Assembly (NCBI GenBank): GCA_024291935.2
Contig: CM044309.1
Coordinates: forward strand, 30,280,001-30,344,000
DNA from: Okapia johnstoni
Lineage: Eukaryota; Chordata; Mammalia; Artiodactyla; Giraffidae
DNA: 64,000 bases
Direction of reading: 5' to 3'
Part shown: positions 1-11,402 of the stretch, one piece after another
Position numbering within the stretch: position 1 is the stretch's first letter
Layout of the letters: each line of letters starts with the position of its first letter
The notes under the pieces: generated by a model
What the model was told of the DNA's origin: nothing
The model's database searches: none
The model's input: the letters and a program-made list of their open reading frames with translations, nothing else
Program-made: the position numbers and the translations under genes

Positions 1-185
1 CCTTTCTCTTAGTAAATGTACACAAGTTTAAATAAAATATCATGCAAAAAATGTTACGAAAGAAAGCCACATGCTATTTATTTGGGAGAAATATGTCCAA
101 ATGCTCAGACACAATTGTACTTCCCCTTGGAGAGATTTTAAATTTTTCTTGAAAAATTTGAGACCTATCCAGTGGCCTTATGGAT

Positions 186-398
186 TGTTGATGCTGTTTA
201 ATTGGTAAGTCATGTCCAACTCTTTGCCATCCCATGAACTGTAGCCTGCCAGGCTTCTCTGTCCATGGGATTTCCCAGGCAAGAATCCTGGAGTGGGTTG
301 CCATTTTCTTCTCTAGGAGATCTTCCCAACCCAGGGATTGAACCTTTGTCTCCTGAAATGCAGGCAGATTCTTTCCACTGAGCCACCAGGGAAGCCCA
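186..398 (-). mobile_element. Bov-tA SINE
   Basis: This is an antisense ruminant tRNA-derived SINE. On the plus strand it starts with the BovB-like tail (catgtccaactc, ccatgggatttcccaggcaag) and ends with the complement of the tRNA-like head (gagccaccagggaagccc). The copy is near full length. The 115-residue minus-strand frame across it is not a gene. Confidence 0.93.
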
Positions 399-1191
399 GT
401 CCTAGGGTGACTCAGGTACAATTCATTCTAACATCACACATCCCCAAAGAACCCATAAAGTTGTGTAAGAGAGAAGGGAGAGAGACTGAATGTCTCAGGG
501 AATTGGGAAATGGAGTGGGATGCCTTTCCCATCCCTTGTCATTGGTTTCCATTCTGCCGAGGTCAGCCAAGACAGGAGATTAATTGACCTAGGATGACTT
601 TTTAATGCATCTTTGGGAACAAGTGGTTTGAGGTCCATTCCTGGGAGATATTTACCAAAATCTTGAAAGCCTTACGATTGAATTTCCTTATGTTGTATGC
701 AAGCAGCTAGCTGAGAAAAAACAGCAAACGATGAAGGGGACTACCGAAACACACAACAGAAGCACAGGGCAGCCCGAGTGAGTTCTTCACGTACTCACTT
801 GCCCCAGGAGGAGTGAGTGCCTCCCTCCAGGACCACTGCAGACATCACCTTTTCAAGATGCTTCTACCTGTGAAAGCAGGCTGTTATCACACACCCTGGA
901 CACGACTCCCCAGGAGTTTGGTTGCTTGAACTATGCCAACAAAAATCAGTTCCATGGTAGCAGAGGTAGATGAGAAATAAAATTAAAAAATTTCATAAGG
1001 TGAAGGTAGAATCATTTCTAAAGGGACAGAACACTTAGAGGAAGTAAAAGAAGAAGGCCTAACATGAGGCTGAATTTGTATAGAAATCTGAACACCAGTA
1101 CTTAAAATTGCATTATGAAAACAAGGAAAACTATGGTGGGCATGGTTTCCTGATCACCGCTCTTTCTGAGGCATGGGAAACTGCACATAAA
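399..1191. other. non-genic stretch, no recognised repeat
   Basis: No gene, RNA or recognisable interspersed repeat is visible. The base composition is ordinary and mildly A-rich. Confidence 0.5.
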
Positions 1192-1778
1192 TGTTGTTGT
1201 TGAGTTGAGTTGCTAAGTCGTGTTCGACTCTTCGTGATCTCATGGACTGCAGCATGTCAGGCTTGCCTGTCCTTCACTATCTCCTGGAGTTTGCTCGAAC
1301 TCATGTCCATTGAGTCAGTGATGCCATTCAACCATCTCATCCTGTGTCGTACCCTTCTCCTTCTGCCCTCAATCTTTTCCAGCATCAGGGTCTTTTCCAA
1401 CGAGTCAGCTCTTTGGCATTAGGTGGCCAAAGTATTGGAGCTTCAGCATCAGTCCTTCCAATGAATGTTCAGGGTTGATTTCCTTTAGGATTGACTGTTT
1501 TGATCTCCTTGCTGTCCAAGGAGCTCTCAGTCTTCTCCACCACCACAATTTGAAAGCATCAGTTCTTCGGTGCTCAGCTTTCTTTATGGTCCAACTCTCA
1601 CATCCGTACATGACTACTGGAAAATACCATAGCTTTGACTATACAGACCTTTGTTGGCAAAGTGATGTCTCTGCTTTTGAATATGCTGTCTAGGGTTGCT
1701 CCTTTTCTTCCAAGAAGCAAGCGTCTTTTAATTTCCTGGCTGCAGTCACAGTCTGCAGTGATTTGGGGGCCCGACAAA
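1192..1778 (-). mobile_element. BovB LINE (RTE), 3' part
   Basis: The 3' end of BovB lies on the minus strand. The plus strand opens with a TTG-repeat tail (tgttgttgttgag) and runs back through the C-terminal coding part, where a minus-strand frame keeps the BovB-like residues [15 protein letters not shown]. It stops abruptly near 1778, where a piece of BovB in the opposite orientation begins. Confidence 0.88.
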
Positions 1779-1833
1779 AATGTGGTCCACTGCAGAAGGG
1801 AATGGCAAACCACTCCAGTATTCTTACCTCACA
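1779..1833 (+). mobile_element. BovB LINE 5'-region fragment, inverted
   Basis: This short plus-strand piece (gtggtccactgcagaaggg, then ggcaaaccactcc) resembles the region near the 5' end of BovB. It abuts the minus-strand 3' part directly, giving a head-to-head element. It could instead be an independent fragment of a SINE that shares this sequence. Confidence 0.55.
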
Positions 1834-1929
1834 TAAACTTAGTTAGACTTTACGGGTTGACCACTGAAATTTCCAGTAAGTGCTTATTGCCTTTGTTTTA
1901 TTGCCTTATCATTTTTTTTTTCCTTTTAT

Positions 1930-3110
1930 GAATCTTACTCTTGGTGTTGTCTCTAAAAACTGCTGACCCAGCCTTGGACAATGCCTTTTAATTTTTTCCC
2001 TTTGGTGTTAAAATTTAAAAATAAATGTAGTCAAATCTGTTGATCTTTTGATTTATGGTTTCTTGGTTTGTGTGTTTCACAGGAAGACCCTGTCTACCCC
2101 CAGATATAAACATTATTTTGCATGTATTATTTTGGACACAAGTCTTTTTTATTAACTTATTTTTAAAAATATAAAAGTAACTGTTGTTTAGTCGTTAAGT
2201 CATGTTTCTTTGCAACCCCATGGACTGTACTCCACTAGGCTCCTCTGTCCATGTGATTTCCCAGGCAAGAATACTGGAGTGGGTTGCCATTTCCTCCTCC
2301 AGGGGATCTTCCAAATGCAGGCATCAAACCCAGGTCTCCCACCTTGGCAGGCAGATTCTTTATTGCTAAACCAGGGAAGCCCATAAAAGTAAACATATCC
2401 ATTAGAAATTTCAAAATGTAAAATTTCAAAAAGTAAAATTTGAAGAAAAAGTTGCCTTCACTTCTGCCTGCTTTATTTCTTGAAGTAGACATTGTCAATT
2501 ATTTCTTGTATATCTTTGTAGAATTGCTCTAAGCACACACAATCACAGACACATACACACACAACCCTGCACACACAAACTCACAAACTATCTTTTTTTT
2601 AAACTCAAACGGGATCCTAATGTATGTATTATTTTGTAACACTGTTTCCCACTTGATATATTTCTACAGTAAAGAGATACATCAGTAAAGATCATTCTCA
2701 TTATTTTTAACAGCTGCAGGGACAAACCATAATTTATAGAACTTTTCTACCAATAATAAACAATTAGTTTACTTACAGAAGTTTTATTTCCCAAGCGAAA
2801 TAAAGTTTCAATAAAATTTCCTGTACATATTATACAAGTGTTTATGAAGACTACATTCCTGGATGTAAGTTTCTTAATTTGCAGGGTATGTGCTTTTACA
2901 ATTTTGATATTATTGGCAAGTTGTCCTTTAAAAGTGAAACATCAGAATACGCTCTTGCTAACAATGTATGGAAGTGCCAGTTTTCCAATATCCTCACACC
3001 TATTCTGGAACTACCTAAGCTTTTATTCTTTGCCTATCTGAGAAGTAAGAAACTGTTCTCTTGTTTTTCTGATTTCTAAATAAACGTAAGAGATGGTGAG
3101 TTTGTGTGCA
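1930..3110 (-). mobile_element. old L1 3'-UTR region, split by a Bov-tA
   Basis: AT-rich sequence resembles the antisense of an old L1M-type 3' UTR, most clearly at 2395-3050 where phrases such as gcaagttgtcc and caatatcctcacacc occur. It is interrupted at 2181-2382 by a Bov-tA with a perfect target duplication. The outer limits are uncertain. Confidence 0.45.
2181..2382 (-). mobile_element. Bov-tA SINE with target-site duplication
   Basis: An antisense Bov-tA is flanked by a perfect 10-base direct repeat, ataaaagtaa, at 2171-2180 and 2383-2392. This marks a clean retrotransposition into older L1 DNA. Confidence 0.95.
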
Positions 3111-3383
3111 TGTATGTGTTTGTATCAGTATAAGGTTGTCAAGAAACACAATTTTACGTTTCACCCTATAAAATTCAAATTCTTTGGAATATGTGCTGAC
3201 TAAGGTTTTTTACAGTAAAAGAAAGGATACGCTTCTAAAGCCAACAGAGGTGAATTTTACTTTCTGGAGAGTCAGCAACTTTCTACCTCGCTGTGGTAAC
3301 AGAGAAGATGGGATTCATCATTGGTGTCATTAGTAGGAAATGTCCCACCCACCACGCAATTCCAGAAGTCTAACGACCACCCA

Positions 3384-3654
3384 CTGGAGAAGGCAATGGC
3401 ACCCCACTCCAGTACTCTTGCCTGGGAAATCCCATGGACCGAGGAGCCTGGTAGGCTACAGTCCATGGGGTCGCTAAGAGTCGGATACGACTGAGCAACT
3501 TCACTTTCACTTTTCCCTTTCATGCACTGGAGAAGGAAACGGCAACCCACTCCAGTGTTCTTGCCTGGAGAATCCTAGGGACGGCGGAGACTGGTGGGCT
3601 GCTGTCTGTGGGGTCGCACAGAGTCGGACACGACTGAAGCGACTTAGCAGCAGC
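3384..3654 (+). mobile_element. Bov-A2 SINE
   Basis: Two BovA units lie in tandem, each starting with a tggagaagg(c/a)a motif and ending with agagtcgga(t/c)acgactga, joined by a linker (ttcactttcacttttc). This dimer without a tRNA head is the Bov-A2 structure. Flanking repeats aacgaccaccca (3372-3383) and aacgatccccca (3655-3666) fit a slightly diverged target duplication. Confidence 0.93.
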
Positions 3655-3739
3655 AACGATCCCCCACAGGTTTTCAAGTGAGGGAAGATTTGTCTGTAAA
3701 CAGAGAAATACCTAATAAATAGTATCATTTTAGTTTTCT

Positions 3740-4150
3740 TTATTGTTTAGTCATCCATTTATCTTTCTGCTCATTTATTTAACTATTTGCTGTCGTGCTC
3801 AGTTGTGTCCAACTCTTTTACGACCTCCTGGACTGTAGCCCGCCAGGCTCCTGTGTCTATGGAATTTTTCAGGCAAGGATACAAGAGTGGGTTGCATTTT
3901 GTTTTCCGGGGGATCTTTCTGACCCAGGGCTCCAACACACATCTCTTGGGTCTCCTGCACTGGCAGGCATTTTCTTTACCACTGTGCCATATTTATTTAC
4001 CACCTAACTGGCATTGGCCTAGGGCACTGGAGACATAAGGATTGTGTCTACAGACCCACAGTCCGATGTGGGGATGAAGACAAAACAGAGTGAATGGGTC
4101 TGCACAGATGTCTGCTAAGATCCCTCAAAGAATCCTGGACAGGGAGTCAG
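3740..4150 (-). mobile_element. possible L2 remnant split by a Bov-tA
   Basis: Sequence on both sides of the SINE resembles the antisense L2 3' end (tcatttatttaa, then ggcactggagacataagg). It is highly diverged and the call is tentative. Confidence 0.3.
3784..3990 (-). mobile_element. Bov-tA SINE
   Basis: An antisense Bov-tA, more diverged than its neighbours. The flanks share atttattta (3773-3781 and 3991-3999), which is a plausible target duplication, although the sequence is low in complexity. Confidence 0.85.
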
Positions 4151-4970
4151 GCAAGGACAGAACAGGGTAAACTTAAATCCCATAATGATGAGCAGACAAG
4201 TAGAGAGAAAGGGCAATTCTACCTATTGGAGATTTTTGTTGCTGGATCGAAAACTTAATTAAAATACAAATTAAGAGCTGGATCAGAACACTTTATTTCC
4301 ACTGGTGATCTGCGGTAGGAATCAATCACCAAGTCAGAAGATAGACCTAAAAACAAGCAAATTAGCAGCTCATCTGTCATTCCCCAGCCAAGAAATCTGC
4401 ATGATAAAGAATGATCACCTTCTCAGCTATCGGCAAACAAGTGTAAGCCTGGGGGACAGGCAGGGCAGGCACATGGGGGGTTTTACAAGCACGGGGTGTA
4501 AAGTGGATTTTTACTGCAACTTACAAGGATGGTCTTTGAAAATGAATATTTTCTATTTTTTGAAAAACTGGTTATGATAAAGAAAAAATTTAGACCTGAG
4601 AAAAATCAGTTATTACTTGATATTCCTCTTATCCTTTTCATTTTCTATAGAGAGAACATAAATAAAGTGATACGTCACACAGTTTTTTACTGGTCTGTAT
4701 TATCACTGTTAGTCTTTATATATTAAAACACATTTCTAAGTAAATTACATAGTATGAAACTCCACTGACAATAGCGTATCGACATAGGAGAAAAACTCAT
4801 TTTTAGAGTGAGAAACAGGGTAAGTATTGCTTAAGTCTGAGAACCCAGTTTCTATTCATGTCATGGAATAGAACTTCTTCTACAGGGTAATTTTTCTGAA
4901 AGTCTCTTTATAATAAGAGGATAGCTCTGTTAAAAACAGAAGATTAAAATAAATATCTTCTAGACTGTAC
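4151..4970. other. non-genic stretch, no recognised repeat
   Basis: No gene or repeat is recognised. The 90-residue frame inside shows no family features and is probably chance. Confidence 0.5.
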
Positions 4971-5346
4971 TTCAATTCAGTTCAGTTCAGTTGCTCAGTC
5001 ATGTCCGACTCTTTGCAACCCCATGGACTGCAGCACGCCAGGCCTCCCTGCCCATCACCAACTCCCGGAGTTTACTCAAACTCATGTCCATTGAATCAGT
5101 GATGCCATCCAACCATCTCATCCTCTGTTGTCCCCTTCTCCTCCCGCCTTCAATCTTTCCCAGCATCAGGATCTTTTCCAATAAATCAGTTCTTTGCATC
5201 AGGTGGCCAAAGTATTGGAATTTCAGCTTCAGCATCAGTCCTTCCAATGAATATTCAGGACTGATTTCTTTTAGGATGGACTGGCTGGATCTCCTTGAGA
5301 GTCCTCCAAGGGACTCTCAAGAGTCTTCTCCAACACCACAGTTCAA
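4971..5346 (-). mobile_element. BovB LINE (RTE), 3' part
   Basis: A minus-strand BovB 3' end. The plus strand opens with the pentamer tail (ttcagttcagttcag) and runs into the coding 3' end, where a minus-strand frame gives [20 protein letters not shown]. The ORF reaches almost to the tail, as in RTE elements. Homology breaks at about 5346, where an inverted segment follows. Confidence 0.92.
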
Positions 5347-5550
5347 AATTCAGACTTAAATTGAAGAAAGTAGGGAAAACCCCTAGATCATTCAGGTATG
5401 ACCTAAATCAAATCCCTTATGACTATACAGTAGAAGTGACAAATAGATTTAAGGGATTAGATCTGATAGAGTGCCTGAAGAACTATGGATGGAGGTTCAT
5501 AACGTTGTACAGGAGGCAGTGATCAAGACCATCCCAATAAAAAAAAGACT
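5347..5550 (+). mobile_element. BovB LINE internal segment, inverted
   Basis: The plus-strand frame here reads KKVGKTPRSFRYDLNQIPYD and continues with TVEV and RFKGLDLI. This matches the BovB stretch between the endonuclease and reverse-transcriptase regions. It joins head to head with the minus-strand 3' part, so the two together look like one 5'-inverted insertion. Confidence 0.75.
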
Positions 5551-6137
5551 GGACTTAGGGAAGTTAAATTCCTCTCTCTTGAAGTCTCTGTACTCCTCTT
5601 TCAAGTCTTGACTTCATCACTGTTCAATTATCATCTGACCCAGGCATCTTACCACCATAGGCCAAAAAGAAAATATCCATAGCCTATGAGCTAGGTGAAG
5701 AGTGTTCTAATACTTTTACTTATTTTTAATTTTTTTTTTTTTGTTGATAGGTGATCTCTTTCTCTTCACTATTCAACTTAGATATCCCCACTTGGCACTT
5801 ACTAGTTGGGGTCGAGGTCCATGTTTTTAGACTTATCTGATAGGATGACACTCCTCACCATTGGGATTTCCCTGACTCACATCTTATCTATCAGGGTCCC
5901 TGTTCTGCTCACTCCTCCTCTGACAAACTCATCCATGCAGATGTGATGATCTTGATGGGCAACTCATTTAAATGGCAATGTGGAGGTAATCCTGTAATCC
6001 AGTGGAGCATGTGGCAGGTGTAAACTTTACTTAAATGTTGTCACGATACAGTACATAGTCAGCTGACAAGGTTAAATGCTATGAAGCTCAAGTCTTCATT
6101 TTTCCTTGCATATACTGCCCCATCCTCCAGTCCTACC
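5551..6137. other. non-genic stretch, no recognised repeat
   Basis: No gene is seen. There are short T-runs at about 5729-5743 and 6138-6152, the latter belonging to the next SINE. Confidence 0.5.
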
Positions 6138-6380
6138 ATTTTTTTTTTTTTTAATTTGGCTGCATAAGGCCTTGCGGCATGCAGGAATCTTTGTTGCAGT
6201 GTGCAGGCTTCTCTCTAGTTGTGGCGCATGGGCTCCAGAGTGCACAGGCTCAGTAGCTGCAGAGTGAAGGTTTAGTTGCCTTGTGCCACATGGGATCTTA
6301 GTTCCCTGATAAGAGATCGAACCCACATCCCCAGCAATGGAAAGCAGATTCTTAACCACTGGACCACCAGGAAAATCCCT
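6138..6380 (-). mobile_element. CHR-type SINE
   Basis: An antisense cetartiodactyl tRNA-derived SINE. The poly-T at 6138 is its poly-A tail. The body carries gtggcgcatgggctccagag and the head ends ccactggaccaccagg. It differs from Bov-tA in lacking the BovB-derived tail. Confidence 0.85.
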
Positions 6381-7611
6381 CCAGACCCATCTTCCTTTGG
6401 GACTGTGTCCTTTCCCTCACCTCATCCATTCTGTTTCAATATGCACCATGGATTCTCTTGCTTTAGGGTCTTCCTCCAAGCTCTTCTCTCTTTGGAGGTG
6501 GTGATTTGGCCCCACACAGATGGCTACCTCCTATTCATCTTCAAAAACTTGGCTGGAGTCACTCCTCTGGGAAATCTGTTACAGTTTTTGCCTTTTTCTT
6601 CCATGAATTCCTTTTTAGATGATACTCCTCTATTTCCTTAGCACCCTTCTCATGCTCCTCTCATAACACTTGTCAAAGACCATGTCTTTGTTTGTTCATC
6701 TAGCACAAAGAAAGCTTGAATTAAGAGTAATTATTCCTATTGTTATAGTTGCTATTGTTCTTGTACTATAATCCTTAGCCTCTACTTTTGTAGAATGACT
6801 GGATTAACTCAGGCTTGCCTTGGGGAACTATACTTTCCTTCTCTGCTGCTTCCTCTGGGGAAAGTGACCCCTATCTTCCTAAGGCCTGTAATATGTTCTC
6901 CCATTCATATAGACTTTTCACTGTGTTCCCTGATTTATGCAAAGTCTCCTCATATAAACTCCTTGAGGGCAGTAACGCTATTCAGTGAAATTATGGCCCC
7001 CACAGAATCTAATACAAGTCACTGAATGAAGTAGATATGCAAAAAATAATTTTGAATGTATAAAAAATAGATAATAAGCAGGATTACATTTGTCAATTTC
7101 TGAGAATTAAAGCATAGTTTTGCTGAGTTAAGTGTGCAGGAAGGGACAAATAGAGATATGCAGATAACTCTGAATGTGCTACACAACTACAGCTCCTCAA
7201 GAAAAACCACTGGCCAATGTTAAAATGTTTGCTGAAGTGTAATGATAAATTTTATGACTGTGTTCTTCAGTGTTAGAAACAAAATAAGATTAGGCTTCTA
7301 TTTACATATCTATTGCCAGCAGAGTTGACAATGAAAGAACTCCAAAACTACACTGGATAAAATTAGACAAGCTTTCGTGATTGATCAGTGGTATCTGCCA
7401 TGAAAACGAGGAGGGCATGCCCATATCGTTACCATCTCAGGACTGTGCCATCTTCCTTGTCATTCAGCTGGATAGCAAGAACTGAAAACTAACTTCCTGC
7501 GCCTGAGGTTGAAACCATGGTATTTAAGTTTTTATTCTGTTGGGTTCTATAAAAAGATATACTATATATTAGTTTTGGTGTTATAAAACACGGAGTAAAA
7601 GTTTGCACTTG
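6381..7611. other. non-genic stretch with possible L2 traces
   Basis: Pyrimidine-rich text at 6405-6670 and 6840-7030, including aaactccttgagggcag, resembles sense L2 3' regions but is too diverged for firm limits. The 121-residue frame at 6276-6641 runs through the SINE and is not considered coding. Confidence 0.35.
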
Positions 7612-7942
7612 TTTTAATTTGCCTATTTATTTATGGTTGTGCTGGATCTTTGTTGTTGCGCATGGGCTTTCTCTAGTTGCAGTGAGTGGGGGCTGCTCCA
7701 TGCTGCAGTCTACAGGCTTCTCATTGTGGTGGCTTCTCTTGTTGCCGAGCATGGGCTCTAGGGCATGCGGGCTTCACTGTTTGCATTATGTGGGCTCAGC
7801 AGTTGTGGCTCGTGGGCTCATTAGCTATGGCACAGGGACTTGGTTGCTCCACAGCATGTGGCATCTTCCCAGATCAGGGATCAAACCCATTTCCTCTGCA
7901 TTGGCAGGCTGATTCTTAACCACTGGATCACCAGGGAAGTCC
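7612..7942 (-). mobile_element. CHR-type SINE
   Basis: A longer antisense copy of the CHR family. Typical body text is present (ttgttgttgcgcatgggc, gtggctcgtgggctc), and it ends in the complement of the tRNA-like head (cactggatcaccagggaagtcc). Confidence 0.85.
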
Positions 7943-8189
7943 TTTTATTGGCTCTTTTATGTTTATTTCTAAAAATCTAGGTTTTGGAAACAATTGCTTC
8001 CCCTGTAAGGAGGTAGACCCTAATCTCTATCATTTCCCTTGAGTTTGGCTTCCAAAGGATAGTGTATGGAAAGGGAAAAAAAATGTGTGTGTGTGTGTAC
8101 ACATATGGCAAGTAAACTGGCAAATACTCCCTAACCAAGTAATCAAGGTGAACAGTCCCAGTGATAAGCCATATTTATATCAGGTACTC

Positions 8190-8640
8190 TGCTATGATGT
8201 GATAAGGGTACTTCACCTCTGTGGTCAAATCCTTTAATTCCAAGTTTAAGCATGAGAAAGCACCAGCCAACCCTAAGTTAAGGGGCATTGTACAAAACAT
8301 CTGTCCAGTACTTCCCCAAACTGTCAAAGCCATGCAAAAATAAGGAAAGACTAAGAAACCGTCAGAGCCAAGAGTTGTATAAGTTGGTAAGATGTCTAAA
8401 TGCAATGTGGCATCCTGGAACAGAAGAAGATTAGTGGAAAACTGTTGAATCAAATAAATTTGAAGTTAGTTAATAGCAATGTACTGGTGTTGGTTTTGGT
8501 TTTGACAAATGTATCATAGATAATGGAAGATGTTAACATTAAGAGAACTAGGTGAGGGGTACATAGGAACTCCTTATTATCTTTGCAACATTGTTTTGTA
8601 AATCTCTAATTATTCTAAAATAAAAAGTTCGCTTAACCAG
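8190..8640 (+). mobile_element. old L1 3' end
   Basis: The 3' portion resembles an old L1 3' UTR, with ggtgaggggtacataggaac followed by a terminal aattattctaaaataaaaag. The element is decayed and no ORF remains. Confidence 0.5.
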
Positions 8641-8686
8641 CCACTACACAACATTTATTAATGAGACATATGTATTCTTGTTTGGG

Positions 8687-8748
<62 letters not shown>
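8687..8748 (+). repeat. (GT)n microsatellite
   Basis: About 31 GT units in a row with a single C interruption at 8692. This long dinucleotide run is likely to be length-polymorphic. Confidence 0.97.
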
Positions 8749-8750
<2 letters not shown>

Positions 8751-10554
8751 TAAAACCTTATTCAAATAATATACATGAAATTCAGGCTTCAGAATACAGT
8801 TTTATTTGGGGAGAATTTTGCCAGGGAAATGCTTTTGGTAATTTATTTAGTTACTAACTTTTGGCCTACCCAATATTTACCATTCAATTTTTTAAGTCAC
8901 CTTTACCTTATAATAATTAGAATTTTTCTTCCTCCTTTCCTCTTTATAAATGAAGTACTAGAAGAATACTCAGCATTTCCCTTATTTCTCTTATATTTCC
9001 TCTAATTTCAAATACTACTCTGCTATCTTCTATCAAAAGTTTCTCCTTTCTCGATGTTCACTTGCATCTTTATATGTTTTTCTGAACTGCTTTAGTTTCT
9101 ATTTTCTTTCAATTTACTTGCAAAACTCAGACACACTTTTATCACTCATGACATTAGTTGTGAATCTTAATCTTTGAGCAAAATAAAAGATTTGGTGTGA
9201 CAATAGATATGTAAATTCAGCTGTTTTATCTTTAACTTTCCTGCTGACATTAGTTGATACAGATTCATAATATTGGAGTTTAAATTACTTTCCCTGTCTA
9301 GAAAATATATTCCTTCTGACTTTGCAGCCCGAGAAATTACATGCAGGTCTGCTGCTAACATGGAAAGAGTGGAACACATGAGCCACATTTGATGACGCTT
9401 AGCAAAGTCCATTTAATTCCACAGTAAGTGTCCCGTGGCCCTGAGGCTGGCAGTGCAGGGTCTACAGCCTAGAATAACATCCTGCTCTTCAACAGCTATA
9501 AAATTAACTCAAAATTTATGGTTCTGGCAAGTACTTCTGACTTTTTATGTGTTAGTTATTAACTAAGAATATTTCACGGGGGAGATTTATTTGCCTAAAA
9601 TGCACTGAAATTGCTTGCATCAATGAACTATATTATAGGTGAAACTCAGTATAAATTATGTAGGAGGTGGTTCAAAAATAACAGGATGACAAAGCTTGGA
9701 AAACTCAGCTATGCCATTTCTTCTCTTGATTTGATTTTAGTTTAACTTCCAGGCCAGAACTAAAAAAATGGTTCTGGTAGACAGTTACAATGAAAATGCA
9801 AGCGAGGGATTTCTGCTTCGACAGTAACCTGTATCCGACTAACTCTTCTGCTGAGAATAACTCCATAAGTTGAGTTAAAGCACAAAACAAAGGAAAAAGA
9901 AGATGTTTGAAAGTACTGGAAATCAATTAAGATGACCAGAAATATGTGGCCATGATTCAGACAAGCGCTAAATTTATCGTGGTCTTATCGTCTCAGAGCA
10001 TTTGCTTATACTTATTGATAATAGGAGCTTTAGATGCTAAGAAAAAGTGATCTCCTGAAACTTGTGACAGCCTTATGCAGGAAAACAAAAATTGGAGAGC
10101 AAGCCTACCATGGCATCACAAAATGTGAGCCCCAAAGTATATGCAGTCTCCCCATGAGGCATCTATTAGTTACAATAGGATGCATGCATGTGATAAGAGG
10201 CTCAGAAACTAAGAGACAGCAAAGAGGCTAATACCTACCGAGAGGAGACGTCTCTTATCTGGTATTGGACTCACCCTATTGCTATAAATGTATATCAGAG
10301 CTGGACAAAATGCGTAAAATAACTATTTGCAGCCACTAGATAGCAACCAACACAGGGCTTTAATTCTTGAGAGAAGGAAAGCATAAAAGGTGACCCCCAT
10401 ATTTCTGACAGTAGTTTGAAATGTTAGAGTTAATGGAAAAATCTCTTGAAAACATAATGTGCCAAAACGGACAGAAGAAGAAAATCGTAACATTCCCACA
10501 TCTGTTCAATAAATTGAATCTGTAACTAAAAATCTTCCTTAAACAAACAAAAAA
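8749..10554. other. 1.8-kb non-genic stretch without recent repeats
   Basis: No gene, RNA or recognised repeat is found. Frames of 65-81 residues occur on both strands without family features. Confidence 0.45.
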
Positions 10555-11070
10555 AATCCTCTAAGCCCAGATAACTTCACTGGTGGATTTTTCAGAACTT
10601 TTAAAGAAGAAATAAAACTAATCTCACAGAATTATTCAAGAGAACATAAAATAGAGGAGATATAGAGCAGCTAGACCTCTCATATACTGCCTGTGGAAGT
10701 GTAAACTGATGCAACTCTCTTGGAAACTATTTGACACTATCCACCAAACCAGAACTATGGAGCCACCATGATCATTTTATACTACTTTTAGATACAGATC
10801 CAACAGACATAAGTTTGATATGTGCATCAAAACAAATGCACAATATTCATGGCATCATTATTCATGATAGAAATAACTCATATGTTTACGTAGAGTCAAA
10901 TAGATAAATAAATTGTGGTATAGTCAAACAATAGAATACTATCTACATTAAAAAAATAAATTACAGTACATATTTCAGTATGGATGACTCTCACAGAAAT
11001 ATTGTCAGCTGAAAGAGGGCAGATGCAAAAAGAGCCTAAAATCAGGAGGATTCTATTTGTTATGTTAATG
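10555..11070 (+). mobile_element. old L1 ORF2/3' fragment
   Basis: The text resembles decayed L1 ORF2 on the plus strand (ataacttcactggtgg; ctcatatactgcctgtgg; attgtggtatagtcaaac). Many stops interrupt it. It is cut on its right by a Bov-tA. Confidence 0.6.
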
Positions 11071-11281
11071 TGCATGTTAAGTCACTTCAGTTGTGTCCAG
11101 CTCTTTGCAGCACTATGGACTGTAGCCCGCCAGGCTCCTTTGTCCATGGGATTCTCCAGGCAAGAATATTCAAGTGGGTTGCCATGCCCTCCTCCTGGGG
11201 ATCTTCCCCACCCAGGGATCAAACCTGCATCTCCTGCATTGGCAAGCAGGTTCTTTACCACTAGTGCTATTTGGGAAGCCC
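11071..11281 (-). mobile_element. Bov-tA SINE
   Basis: A full-length-looking antisense Bov-tA with tail motifs ttgtgtccagctctttg and ccatgggattctccaggcaa, and a head complement ending ttgggaagcc. It sits at the edge of L1-derived sequence. Confidence 0.93.
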
Positions 11282-11295
11282 TGTTCACATTTTTT

Positions 11296-11402
11296 TGTTG
11301 TTGTTTTAAATTAATTTAATTGGAGAATAATTACTTTACAGTATTGTGACGGTTTTTGTCATACATCAACCTGAATTGGCCACAGGTATACATGCGTCCA
11401 CA
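11296..11402 (-). mobile_element. artiodactyl L1 3'-UTR tip
   Basis: The antisense of a ruminant L1 3' terminus: the T-rich start is the poly-A side, followed by ggagaataattactttacag and gtcatacatcaacctgaat. Only about 100 bases are present. Confidence 0.75.
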
